Of a stretch of 64,000 nucleotides of DNA, positions 8,075 to 15,996 are shown piece by piece. Every line of letters begins with the position of its first letter. Within the stretch, counting starts at the first letter, position 1. The stretch comes from JBGPLJ01 sp035644395 (GTDB lineage Bacteria; Pseudomonadota; Gammaproteobacteria; Steroidobacterales; Steroidobacteraceae). Made by a program: the position numbers and the translations under genes. The stretch is from positions 112,891-176,890 of the forward strand of contig DASQOR010000043.1 of NCBI GenBank assembly GCA_035644395.1. The letters run 5' to 3'. The notes beneath the pieces are model-generated. The model did no database searches and was not told the origin of the DNA. It saw only the letters and a program-made list of their open reading frames with translations.

Positions 8075-9963
8075 CAGGAGACTTCGGCGAGATTGCCTTT
8101 CTCTTCCAGCCACTCGCGCCGGTCCGAAGCGCGCTTCTTCGCGAGCATCATGTCCATCAGCTGGTCGGTCTTGTCCGCGCCCGTGATGGTGAGCTGGGCG
8201 AGGCGCCGGCTCTGCGGTGCCATGGTCGTCTCGCGCAGCTGCGACGGATTCATTTCCCCGAGGCCCTTGAAGCGCGTGACGACGACCTTGCCGCGCGCGC
8301 CTTCCTTCTCCAGGCGCTCGAGGAGCTTCTTGCGCTCGTCTTCATCGAGCGCGTAGTACACGGTCTTGCCCACATCGACCCGAAAGAGCGGTGGCATGCA
8401 GACATAGATGTGTCCGCCGCTCACCAGCGGGCGGAAGTGGCGCAGGAAAAGCGCGCACAGCAGGGTCGCGATGTGCTCGCCGTCGGAATCCGCGTCCGCG
8501 AGGATGCAGACCTTGTGATAGCGCAGGCCGCTGATGTCGCTCGACCCCGGGTCGACGCCTAGGGCCACGCTGATGTCATGCACCTCCAGCGACTGCAGCA
8601 CCGCGGCCGGCTCGACTTCCCATGTGTTCAGGATCTTGCCGCGCAAAGGCATGATCGCCTGGTAGCCGCGATCGCGTGCCTGCTTCGCGGAGCCGCCGGC
8701 CGAATCGCCTTCCACCAGGAAGAGTTCGGAGCGCTCCGGGTCTTGAGTCGTGCAGTCCGCGAGTTTTCCGGGCAATGCGGGTCCCGCGACCACGCGCTTG
8801 CGCAAGACCTTCTGCGACGCCTTGACTCGCTCCTGGGCATTCTCGATCGCGAACTGCGCGATCTTCTCGCCGGCATCCGGGTGCTGGTTGAGCCAGAGCG
8901 CAAACGCGTCCTTCACGATGCCCTGAACGAACGCTGCCGCCTCGCGCGCAACCAGACGCTCCTTGGTCTGGCCGGCGAATTGCGCATTCGCCATCTTGAT
9001 CGACAGCACGTAAGCGACGTGCGTCCAGACGTCCTCCGCCGTCAGCTTCAGCCCGCGCGGCACGAGATTGCGGAACTCGCAGAACTCGCGCACGGCCTCT
9101 GCGACACCGACGCGCAGGCCGTTGACGTGCGTGCCGCCTTCCACAGTCGGAATGAGGTTGACGTAGCTCTCGGCGGTGAGTTCGCCGCCATCGGGCACCC
9201 AGGCAAAGGCCCATTCGACCGAGCCGGTATCGCCCTTGACCTCGCCCGCCTGGGGCTCGTCGGGCAGACGCTCCTTGTCACCCAGCTGTTCCGCGAGATA
9301 GTCCTTGAGGCCGCCGGTATAGAACCACTCGTCCTTTTCGCCCGTCGCCTCATTCTTGAACTTGACCCTGAGGCCCGGGCAGAGCACGGCTTTCGCCCGC
9401 AGCACGTGCTTCAACTTCGGCACGGAGTACTTGTCCGAATCGAAGTACTGCGGGTCGGCCCAGTATTTCACCGTCGTGCCGGTGTTGCGCTGGCCGACCT
9501 CGCCGATGGCCTCGAGCTTCGAATGGACGCGGCCGTCCTTGAAACTGATGTTGTATTCCTTGCCGCCGCGACGCACCCAGCACTCCAGGTGCTTCGACAG
9601 CGCATTGACGACGGAGACGCCGACTCCATGCAGGCCGCCCGCGTACTGGTAGTTCTTGTCGGAGAACTTGCCGCCCGCGTGCAGGCGCGTGAGGATCAGC
9701 TCGACGCCGCTCACCTTCTCCTTCGGATGAATGTCGACGGGCATGCCGCGGCCGTCGTCCTCGACCTCGAGCGCACCGTCCTTGAAGAGCGTGACGCTGA
9801 TGTTGCTGCAGTGGCCGGCAAGGGCTTCGTCGACGCTGTTGTCGATGACTTCGTGGGCGAGGTGGTTCGGGCGGCTGGTGTCGGTGTACATGCCGGGGCG
9901 GCGACGCACCGGGTCGAGACCCGACAGGACTTCGATGTCGGAGGCGGTATACGACTGGGCCAT
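8074..9963 (-). CDS. parE: DNA topoisomerase IV subunit B
   Basis: The ATPase subunit of topoisomerase IV, 629 aa (E. coli ParE has 630). It shows the GHKL ATP-binding features EVIDNSVDEALAG and DDGRGMPVDIHP near residues 40-80 and GGLHGVGVSVVNAL near 110. The TOPRIM region has VEGDSAGGSAKQARDR and DADSDGEHIATL. The end MLAKKRASDRREWLEEKG is ParE-like rather than GyrB-like, because the GyrB insertion is absent. ATG 9963 gives MAQSYTASDIEVL, aligned with the E. coli start; a GTG at 9969 is the alternative. It is the first gene of a parE-parC pair on the minus strand. Confidence 0.97.
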   Translation of the reverse strand: MAQSYTASDIEVLSGLDPVRRRPGMYTDTSRPNHLAHEVIDNSVDEALAGHCSNISVTLFKDGALEVEDDGRGMPVDIHPKEKVSGVELILTRLHAGGKFSDKNYQYAGGLHGVGVSVVNALSKHLECWVRRGGKEYNISFKDGRVHSKLEAIGEVGQRNTGTTVKYWADPQYFDSDKYSVPKLKHVLRAKAVLCPGLRVKFKNEATGEKDEWFYTGGLKDYLAEQLGDKERLPDEPQAGEVKGDTGSVEWAFAWVPDGGELTAESYVNLIPTVEGGTHVNGLRVGVAEAVREFCEFRNLVPRGLKLTAEDVWTHVAYVLSIKMANAQFAGQTKERLVAREAAAFVQGIVKDAFALWLNQHPDAGEKIAQFAIENAQERVKASQKVLRKRVVAGPALPGKLADCTTQDPERSELFLVEGDSAGGSAKQARDRGYQAIMPLRGKILNTWEVEPAAVLQSLEVHDISVALGVDPGSSDISGLRYHKVCILADADSDGEHIATLLCALFLRHFRPLVSGGHIYVCMPPLFRVDVGKTVYYALDEDERKKLLERLEKEGARGKVVVTRFKGLGEMNPSQLRETTMAPQSRRLAQLTITGADKTDQLMDMMLAKKRASDRREWLEEKGNLAEVS

Positions 9964-10042
9964 CTTCACACGGCAAACGGGCGCGCCGGGGAAAGCGCGG
10001 CGCGATTCTACAGGCGGGGTACCCCAGCCGAAAGGGTATCGA

Positions 10043-10627
10043 TCAATCGAGATCGGCGAGCAATGACGCGGCGGACGCTTCCGGCACCGGTTCGAGCGCG
10101 TGCGAGTACGCCGGATGGTCGATTCCGAGCGCCAGGACGGCCCCCTTGCGAAGCTCCGATTTCATCTCCCCGGTGAGTTCGAAGCGCAGGAAGTGAACCG
10201 CCGAGGTCTTCTCGGCGTTCTCGCGCTCCAGGTCTTCATCGGCGATGGCGTAGACCCTGGGCAACCGGCCAACCGCCACCCAGCAACGGTCCTCGACGCC
10301 CTTGAGGCGCGAAAGCGCCGCCGCGCGCTCCGTGGGGTCCGGGTACTCGATCATGAACGTCACCTTCCAGTTGCTGCCGTCTGGAATGAGCGGGTTGTAG
10401 GCGCCGAGCTCCTCCTCGATGCCGCCCTGCTCGAAGGTGCGCTCCGCCCGCAGCATTTCCTGCACCTGGTAGTGGATGGTCGCGCGATCTTCGAAGCACC
10501 AGGTGGTGTTCGGGCCCACCTGCAGTGTCCGCGGCTTCTTGTGCGCGATGATGCGTTCGCGCCAGGCCGATCGTTCGCGCGCGTACTGCTCGAGTGACAG
10601 GAGATCATCGCGGGTCAGGGGCTGCAT
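10043..10627 (-). CDS. DUF3501 family protein
   Basis: A soluble protein of 194 aa recognised as DUF3501, a family of unknown biochemical function. It has no signal peptide or membrane segment. Visible landmarks are MQPLTRDDLLSLEQYARER at the start, TTWCFEDRATIHYQVQEML around residue 45 and ELGAYNPLIPDGSNWK around residue 75. The start at 10627 was chosen because upstream residues in the frame are arginine-rich filler. It lies 10 bases after the stop of the two-[4Fe-4S] oxidoreductase gene, so the two are almost certainly cotranscribed. From memory, DUF3501, a GlpC/HdrB-like protein and rubrerythrin occur together in many Proteobacteria, which suggests a shared redox or peroxide-stress role. 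The exact reaction is not known. Confidence 0.85.
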   Translation of the reverse strand: MQPLTRDDLLSLEQYARERSAWRERIIAHKKPRTLQVGPNTTWCFEDRATIHYQVQEMLRAERTFEQGGIEEELGAYNPLIPDGSNWKVTFMIEYPDPTERAAALSRLKGVEDRCWVAVGRLPRVYAIADEDLERENAEKTSAVHFLRFELTGEMKSELRKGAVLALGIDHPAYSHALEPVPEASAASLLADLD

Positions 10628-10637
10628 GATCCGTCCG

Positions 10638-12002
10638 CTAGATGCCGTACGCCTGCCGCAGCAGCGCAAGCGGATGTTCCGGGGCGCGCGCTTGCGTAAG
10701 TCCGGACTCGAGCTGATGCCCCGCCATCGGACAATCGCTCGAGTAGTGATCCGCGCCCGACGAGTCCACTTTCTGCATGACCGGCCGGCCGATCTTCATC
10801 GAGGCTGCGCGATACTCCTTCTTCACCGCGTAAGTGCCGTTGTGCCCCGAACAGCGTTCGATGGGCTCAACCTGGGTGCCCGGAATGAGTGCGAGCACGT
10901 CGCGCGTCTTGAGTCCCATGTTCTGCACGCGCAGGTGGCATGCGACGTGATAAGAGATGCGGCCGAGGTCCTTCTTGAAATCGGTGCGCAGGAGGCCCGC
11001 CTTGTGGCGCAGCCACAGGTATTCGAAGGGGTCGAAGATCGCGCTCTGGACCTTGCGCACGTCCGGGTCGTCCGGGAACAGCAGTGGCAGCTCCTGCTTG
11101 TACATCAGCACGCAGGACGGAATCGCCGCGACGATGTCGTAGCCGGCGTCGACCATCGCGCCCAGCGCCGGAATATTCGTCGCTTTCAGCCTGCCGACGC
11201 CCTCGAGGTCGCCGAGCTCGAGTTTCGGCATGCCGCAACACTTCTCATCGGCGGCAAGGATCACGCCGATGCCGTTGTACTTCAGCACGGCGGCCAGGTC
11301 CGATACGAGTCCGGGATCGTTCCGGTTGCCGTAGCAGGTGACGAAGATAGCGACCTTGCCCCGGGTTTCCGCTGTCGCCTGAGCAGCGGCGGCGGCCGGA
11401 TCGGCGGCGAATTGCTTGCGAAAGGTCCGGCGGTGGTACTGCGGAACCGGCGCCGTGCGGTCCACTCCGAGCGTCTTTTCGAGCAAGGCACGGCCGCCCC
11501 GGCTGCGATTCGTCGCATTCACGATCTCATTGACGACCGGAATGGCGGCAATGCGTCCGACGACGTCGGTTGCGCTCAGGATCTTGTCGCGGGTGCGAGT
11601 TTCACCGTCGCGGAAATGGACCGCCTTCGCGCGCAGCATGAGATGAGGAAAGTCGACGTTCCAGGGATGCGGAGGCACGTACGGACATTTCGTCATGTAG
11701 CACATGTCGCAGAGGTAACAGTGCTCCACCACCTTGCCGAAGTCGGCCTTCGCGACGTCCGCCACCTCGCCCCTGGCGGTGGCATCCACGAGATCGAAGA
11801 GCGTCGGGAACGAATTGCACAGGCTGAAACAGCGCCGGCAGCCGTGGCAGATGTCGAAGACGCGCTCGAGTTCCTTGTCGAGCGCGGCGTGCTCGTAGAA
11901 ATCTGGCGACTGCCAGTCGATGGGATGACGGGTCGGCGCCTCGAGGCTCCCTTCGCGGCCCGCGGCGAGTCGTCGATCTTTGACGCCCGAATCCTGGGCC
12001 AA
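10638..12002 (-). CDS. GlpC/HdrB-like [4Fe-4S] oxidoreductase
   Basis: A protein of 454 aa with two ferredoxin-type cluster motifs, Cys52/55/58/62 (CHGCRRCFSLC) and Cys95/98/101/106 (CYLCDMCYMTKC). Cysteine-rich CCG-type domains follow: VTCYGNRNDPG with DEKCCGMPK, then YHVACHLRVQ with a degenerate CSGHNGTY in place of a second CCG. The architecture is shared with GlpC, glycolate-oxidase iron-sulfur subunits and HdrB/D. It probably passes electrons between clusters and an unidentified partner. No transmembrane segment is seen. The start is TTG 12002, supported by the purine-rich GAGGTGAGG just upstream. It lies between rubrerythrin and DUF3501 on the same strand. Electron supply to rubrerythrin is an attractive but unproven role. 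Confidence 0.87.
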   Translation of the reverse strand: MAQDSGVKDRRLAAGREGSLEAPTRHPIDWQSPDFYEHAALDKELERVFDICHGCRRCFSLCNSFPTLFDLVDATARGEVADVAKADFGKVVEHCYLCDMCYMTKCPYVPPHPWNVDFPHLMLRAKAVHFRDGETRTRDKILSATDVVGRIAAIPVVNEIVNATNRSRGGRALLEKTLGVDRTAPVPQYHRRTFRKQFAADPAAAAAQATAETRGKVAIFVTCYGNRNDPGLVSDLAAVLKYNGIGVILAADEKCCGMPKLELGDLEGVGRLKATNIPALGAMVDAGYDIVAAIPSCVLMYKQELPLLFPDDPDVRKVQSAIFDPFEYLWLRHKAGLLRTDFKKDLGRISYHVACHLRVQNMGLKTRDVLALIPGTQVEPIERCSGHNGTYAVKKEYRAASMKIGRPVMQKVDSSGADHYSSDCPMAGHQLESGLTQARAPEHPLALLRQAYGI

Positions 12003-12046
12003 GCCTCACCTCGACACATGAACTGGCGAACCACACTCCTGCCGAT

Positions 12047-12071
12047 GGGGACAGACCAGAGGTCTGTCCCC
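12047..12071. repeat. Short perfect inverted repeat (11-bp arms)
   Basis: GGGGACAGACC at 12047-12057 and GGTCTGTCCCC at 12061-12071 are perfect inverted copies with a three-base loop. It lies between rbr and the iron-sulfur oxidoreductase gene, 24 bases from neither a thymine run nor a start codon. As RNA it would fold into a stable hairpin inside the presumed operon transcript. The GGGGAC arm start is shared with the repeats at 5747, 25057 and 45655. Confidence 0.8.
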
Positions 12072-12105
12072 GGACAGGTGCCCTTAAGTCAGCGAATGCC
12101 GGACG

Positions 12106-12519
12106 TCAGAGCGCGTCGAGCGCCTTCTGGAAGCGGTTCGCATGCGACCGCTCGGCCTTGGCGAGCGTCTCGAACCAGTCGGCAATTTCGCCGAAGCCTT
12201 CTTCGCGCGCCGACTTCGCCATGCCGGGATACATGTCCGTGTACTCGTGGGTTTCGCCGGCGATGGCCGCCTTGAGGTTCTGCGAGGTGCTGCCGATCGG
12301 CAGGCCTGTCGCCGGATCGCCGACTTGCTCGAGATACTCGAGGTGGCCGTGCGCGTGGCCGGTTTCGCCTTCCGCGGTCGAGCGGAACACCGCCGACACG
12401 TCATTGAACCCCTCGACATCCGCCTTGGCTGCGAAATAAAGGTAACGCCGGTTCGCCTGGCTCTCGCCGGCAAACGCGTCCTTGAGATTCTTTTCGGTCT
12501 TGCTGCCTTTCAGGTTCAC
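12106..12519 (-). CDS. Rubrerythrin-family diiron protein without rubredoxin domain
   Basis: A four-helix-bundle, ferritin-like diiron protein of 137 aa. Probable metal ligands are Glu19 (AGESQANRRYLYF), Glu52 with His55 (EGETGHAHGH), Glu89 and Glu92 (AGETHEYTDMYP), and Glu123 with His126 (AERSHANRF). The C-terminal rubredoxin domain of classical rubrerythrin is missing, so electrons must come from another protein. Rubrerythrins reduce hydrogen peroxide in the cytosol. The start is GTG 12519, chosen because GGAGG lies eight bases upstream; longer readings would run through the operator. The promoter region contains a 7-1-7 palindrome at 12555-12569, consistent with peroxide- or iron-responsive control. 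The iron-sulfur oxidoreductase and DUF3501 follow downstream. Confidence 0.92.
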   Translation of the reverse strand: MNLKGSKTEKNLKDAFAGESQANRRYLYFAAKADVEGFNDVSAVFRSTAEGETGHAHGHLEYLEQVGDPATGLPIGSTSQNLKAAIAGETHEYTDMYPGMAKSAREEGFGEIADWFETLAKAERSHANRFQKALDAL

Positions 12520-12554
12520 GAGCCTGTCCTCCAACAAATGAGAGTGAATCGCGT

Positions 12555-12569
12555 TTAGAATGATTCTAA
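12555..12569 (-). promoter_or_regulatory. Fur/PerR-type 7-1-7 operator upstream of rubrerythrin
   Basis: TTAGAAT-G-ATTCTAA is a perfect 7-1-7 inverted repeat. It has the geometry of Fur-family sites and differs from the PerR box TTATAATnATTATAA at only one position per half. It lies 36 bases before the GTG of the rubrerythrin gene, where it would overlap a promoter. Sequence and spacing are seen directly; recognition by a PerR- or Fur-like repressor is inferred, and no such regulator gene is in the window. Confidence 0.7.
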
Positions 12570-12728
12570 CGGGCGTCGAAAATTTAGTCGCCGACCTCAA
12601 CGAAGTCAACACCGTTGGCTCGCGCAGCGCGTGAAATTTTCGCTTGCCTTGACGTCGAACAGGTCGCGTTGATTCTCCGCGCGCCGCTCAGTAACGTTGC
12701 CGCGCCCTCCCTGCATGACGTCCACCGC

Positions 12729-13001
12729 ATGTCCGCCAGAAAATCCCCGAACCCGCCCGACTTTGAGAAGGCCATGAAGGAACTCGAGACGCTGGTCGAG
12801 CGCCTTGAGCGCGGGGAGTTGCCGCTGGAAGAGGCGCTGAAGCAGTTCGAGCGCGGCGTCGAGCTCACCGCCACCTGCCAGGCCGCTCTCAAGAGCGCCG
12901 AACAGAGGGTGGAGATCCTCCTGAAGAAATCCGGGGGGAGTGAAATCGCCGAGTTCGAGCCCGAGCCTGGCGGACCCGGCGCCGACGATTCCGCGCCTTG
13001 A
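12729..13001 (+). CDS. xseB: Exodeoxyribonuclease VII small subunit
   Basis: A protein of 90 aa matching XseB, the small helical subunit that wraps the XseA nuclease in exonuclease VII, a single-strand DNA exonuclease. The family signature is clear: FEKAMKELETLVERLERGELPLEEALKQFERGVEL, then the second helix containing CQAALKSAEQRVE. An acidic, glycine- and proline-rich tail of about 20 residues follows. ATG 12729 gives a family-like start; the frame is open upstream to 12615 but does not resemble XseB there. It heads an xseB-ispA-dxs unit, as in E. coli, and overlaps ispA by four bases. The large subunit xseA is also in this window, 44 kb away at 56604. Confidence 0.94.
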   Translation: MSARKSPNPPDFEKAMKELETLVERLERGELPLEEALKQFERGVELTATCQAALKSAEQRVEILLKKSGGSEIAEFEPEPGGPGADDSAP

Positions 13002-13906
13002 ACCCGCCCGCCGCTGCGGATTTTTCCGCCCACGCCGCCGCCTGCCAGGCGCGCATCGAGCGGATTCTCGATGGCTGGCTGCCCTCTCCGGCGACGGAAC
13101 CGACGCGCTTGCACGATGCGCTGCGCTACAGCGTGCTCGGGTCGGGCAAACGCCTGCGGCCGATACTGGTCTACACGACCGGCACCGTACTCGGCGTCGA
13201 CTTCGCCGCTCTGGACGGGCCCGCTGCCGCCGTCGAGCTGATCCATGCGTATTCGCTGGTCCACGATGACCTCCCTGCCATGGATGACGACGACCTCCGG
13301 CGCGGCCGTCCGACCTGTCACCGCGCCTTCGATGAGGCGACCGCCATTCTGGTGGGCGACGCCCTGCAGGTCCTCGCGTTCAAGATTCTCGCGAGCGACA
13401 AGTCGATGGGGGTCGACGCCGAGGCGCGCACGCGAATGATCGACGTGCTGGCCGATGCCAGCGGCACCGCTGGCATGGCGGGCGGCCAGGCGATCGATCT
13501 CGCCGCCGTCGGCCGCAAGCTCACGATCGCGGAGCTCGAGGCCATGCACAAGCTCAAGACCGGCGCACTCATCGAGGCGAGCGTGCGGCTCGCCGTACTC
13601 GCGGCGAGCAGTCTCGACGCGCGGCGTTCCGCTGCGCTTGGCCAGTTCGCCGCGCATGTCGGTCTCGCCTTTCAAATTCAGGACGACATCCTCGACGTCG
13701 AGGGCGATCCGAGCGTGCTCGGCAAGGCGATCGGCGCCGACAGCGCCCGTGACAAGCCGACGTATCCAAGCATCGTCGGCATGGCGGCGGCGAAGCAGCG
13801 GGCGCAGGAACTCTGCCGCGCGGCGATCGACGACCTTGCGGCATTTGACAGTGCGGCGGATCCCTTGCGCGAGCTCGCGCGCTTCGTCGTCGAGCGCAGC
13901 AACTAG
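12998..13906 (+). CDS. ispA: (2E,6E)-farnesyl diphosphate synthase
   Basis: A short-chain trans-prenyltransferase of 302 aa that condenses dimethylallyl and isopentenyl diphosphates to farnesyl diphosphate. The first aspartate-rich motif is HDDLPAMDDDDLRRGRPT, about residues 88-105, and the second is FQIQDDILD, about 225-233. GSGKRLRPILVY binds isopentenyl diphosphate. The reading frame begins at TTG 12998, overlapping the xseB stop as TTGA; there is no internal ATG before the conserved core, so this unusual start is the most likely one. A four-base overlap implies translational coupling with xseB. Dxs, which starts the pathway supplying its substrates, follows after 19 bases. Confidence 0.95.
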   Translation: MNPPAAADFSAHAAACQARIERILDGWLPSPATEPTRLHDALRYSVLGSGKRLRPILVYTTGTVLGVDFAALDGPAAAVELIHAYSLVHDDLPAMDDDDLRRGRPTCHRAFDEATAILVGDALQVLAFKILASDKSMGVDAEARTRMIDVLADASGTAGMAGGQAIDLAAVGRKLTIAELEAMHKLKTGALIEASVRLAVLAASSLDARRSAALGQFAAHVGLAFQIQDDILDVEGDPSVLGKAIGADSARDKPTYPSIVGMAAAKQRAQELCRAAIDDLAAFDSAADPLRELARFVVERSN

Positions 13907-13925
13907 AGTAAACTTCCCGCCCATC

Positions 13926-15818
13926 ATGGCACTCGCCGACGACTATCCGCTGCTCGCCGCGATCCAGTCCCCGGCCGACGTGCGCAAGCTCGAAAATCGC
14001 GAGCTGCAGCCGCTGGTCGACGAATTGCGGCGCTACCTCATACAGACGGTCAGCACGATGGGCGGCCACTTCGCGGCGGGCCTGGGCACGGTCGAACTGA
14101 CGGTCGCCCTGCACCACGTGTTCGATACGCCGCACGACCGGCTCGTCTGGGACGTCGGCCACCAGGCCTATCCGCACAAGGTGCTCACCGGCCGGCGCGA
14201 CCGCCTGCAAACGATCAAGCAGGGTGGCGGACTTGCCCCGTTCCCGTCGCGCGCGGAAAGCGTCTACGACAATTTCGGCGTCGGCCACTCGAGCACTTCG
14301 ATCAGCGCGGCGCTCGGCATGGCGATCGGCGCGGCGCGCGCGGGCGAACAAAGGCGCGTCGTCGCGGTGATCGGTGACGGCGCGGTGACTGCGGGCATGG
14401 CGTTCGAAGCGCTCAATCACGTCGGGAGCCTCGACGTGAATCTCCTCGTGATCCTGAACGACAACGACATGTCGATCTCGGAAAACGTCGGCGCGATGTC
14501 GAATTATTTTGCGAAGCTGCTCTCCGGCAAGTTCTATGCGTCCATCCGCGAGGGCGGCAAGAAGGTGTTGCGCCGGATGCCGACGGTCTGGGAACTCGCA
14601 CGCCGATCCGAGGAGCACATGAAGGGCATGGTGCTTCCCGGCACGATGTTCGAGGAGATGGGGCTCAACTACATCGGCCCCATCGACGGTCACGACCTCA
14701 AGGCGCTGGTGCATACGCTGAAGAACCTGCGTGACCTGAAGGGCCCGCAGTTCCTGCACATCGTCACGCGCAAGGGCAAAGGCTATCCACCCGCCGAAGC
14801 AGACCCGATCAAGTGGCACGGACCCGGCCCCTTCGATCCGCTCACCGGCACCATCTACAAGGAGAAGGCGAGCGGCCCGAGCTATAGCCAGGTCTTCGGC
14901 AAGTGGCTGTGCGACATGGCCGCAATCGATCAGCGCGTCGTCGCGATCACGCCCGCCATGCGTGAAGGCTCGGGGCTGGTGGAATTCGAGAAGAAATTTC
15001 CCGAGCGCTACTTCGACGTCGGCATCGCCGAACAGCATTCGGTGACGCTCGCGGCGGGACTCGCCTGTGAAGGCGCGAAGCCGGTCGTCGCGATCTACTC
15101 CACGTTCCTGCAGCGCGGCTACGATCAGCTGATTCACGACGTCGCGTTGCAGAACCTGCCGGTGGTGTTCGCCCTCGATCGCGCAGGCCTCGTCGGCGGC
15201 GACGGCGCGACACACCAGGGCGCCTTCGATCTGAGTTTTCTCCGCTGCGTGCCGAACATGGTCGTGATGGCGCCGGCCGATGAAAACGAATGCCGGCAGA
15301 TGCTGTTCACGGCGACGACTCTGGCGCAGCCCGCCGCCGTGCGGTACCCGCGCGGCCAGGGGCCGGGCGTCGCGCAGGTCGAGGAAATGAAGCCGCTGCC
15401 CGTCGGCAAGGCGCAACCGCGGCGCAGCGGCGGGTCCGGACTCGCCCTGCTCGCTTTTGGAACGATGGTCGCGCCCGCCGACAAGATCGGCGAGCGGCTG
15501 GACGCCACCGTCATCAACATGCGCTTCGTCAAGCCGCTCGACCTCGAGCTCCTGCGTCAGGTTGCCCGCGACCACGAGGCCCTCATCACCCTCGAGGAGA
15601 ACGTCGTCGCGGGCGGCGCCGGCAGTGCCGTTGCCGAAGCGCTGGCGGCTGACGGCCTGTTGCGCCCGATCCTGCATCTCGGCATCCCCGACCGCTTCAT
15701 CGAACACGGATCGCGCGACGAATGCCTGGCCGCGGCGGGGCTCGATTTGCGCAGCCTTTTTGAAAGCATTTCCACGTGGTGGCGACCGGACGGGCGCGCG
15801 GTTCCCGCAAAGGCGTGA
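13926..15818 (+). CDS. dxs: 1-deoxy-D-xylulose-5-phosphate synthase
   Basis: A thiamine-diphosphate enzyme of 630 aa (E. coli Dxs has 620) that condenses pyruvate and glyceraldehyde 3-phosphate, the first step of the methylerythritol phosphate route. The cofactor-binding stretch GDGAVTAGMAFEALNHVG, with NDNDMSIS following it, is near residues 150-180. The catalytic-base region is RYFDVGIAEQHSVTLAAG near residue 370. GHQAYPHKVLTGRRD and GVGHSSTSISAALGMA are further landmarks. ATG 13926 starts 19 bases after ispA. A long open stretch upstream in the same frame lies over ispA and is not part of the protein. Confidence 0.97.
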   Translation: MALADDYPLLAAIQSPADVRKLENRELQPLVDELRRYLIQTVSTMGGHFAAGLGTVELTVALHHVFDTPHDRLVWDVGHQAYPHKVLTGRRDRLQTIKQGGGLAPFPSRAESVYDNFGVGHSSTSISAALGMAIGAARAGEQRRVVAVIGDGAVTAGMAFEALNHVGSLDVNLLVILNDNDMSISENVGAMSNYFAKLLSGKFYASIREGGKKVLRRMPTVWELARRSEEHMKGMVLPGTMFEEMGLNYIGPIDGHDLKALVHTLKNLRDLKGPQFLHIVTRKGKGYPPAEADPIKWHGPGPFDPLTGTIYKEKASGPSYSQVFGKWLCDMAAIDQRVVAITPAMREGSGLVEFEKKFPERYFDVGIAEQHSVTLAAGLACEGAKPVVAIYSTFLQRGYDQLIHDVALQNLPVVFALDRAGLVGGDGATHQGAFDLSFLRCVPNMVVMAPADENECRQMLFTATTLAQPAAVRYPRGQGPGVAQVEEMKPLPVGKAQPRRSGGSGLALLAFGTMVAPADKIGERLDATVINMRFVKPLDLELLRQVARDHEALITLEENVVAGGAGSAVAEALAADGLLRPILHLGIPDRFIEHGSRDECLAAAGLDLRSLFESISTWWRPDGRAVPAKA

Positions 15819-15898
15819 CGCTGCGCAATGCAGCGCCCGGCCCGCGGGTTCCCGGATATTGGGTATCAGCGGGGCGGCAGACATAAGGCCGGGTCGCC

Positions 15899-15928
15899 TT
15901 GGTTTTTTGCGCCCCCCTGTGATTAGAT
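15899..15928 (+). promoter_or_regulatory. Candidate promoter for folE2
   Basis: TTGGTT at 15899-15904 and TTAGAT at 15923-15928 are separated by 18 bases, 69 bases before the folE2 start. Both hexamers are moderate matches to sigma-70 elements. No Zur-like palindrome was found nearby, so the zinc control known for some folE2 genes is not supported here. Confidence 0.3.
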
Positions 15929-15996
15929 GCTCCCGCCCCCATGGATCAGGCCCCGATTGCGGGGCGATCTCACATCAGCGAACAGCCGGGCACCCC

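Noticed and set aside
13455..13925. Extended N-terminus of Dxs
   Set aside because: This in-frame stretch lies over ispA and is serine/arginine-rich filler; homology begins at 13926.
15819..15996. Zur box upstream of folE2
   Set aside because: No AT-rich palindrome of the GTTATA-type is present in the 178-base space.
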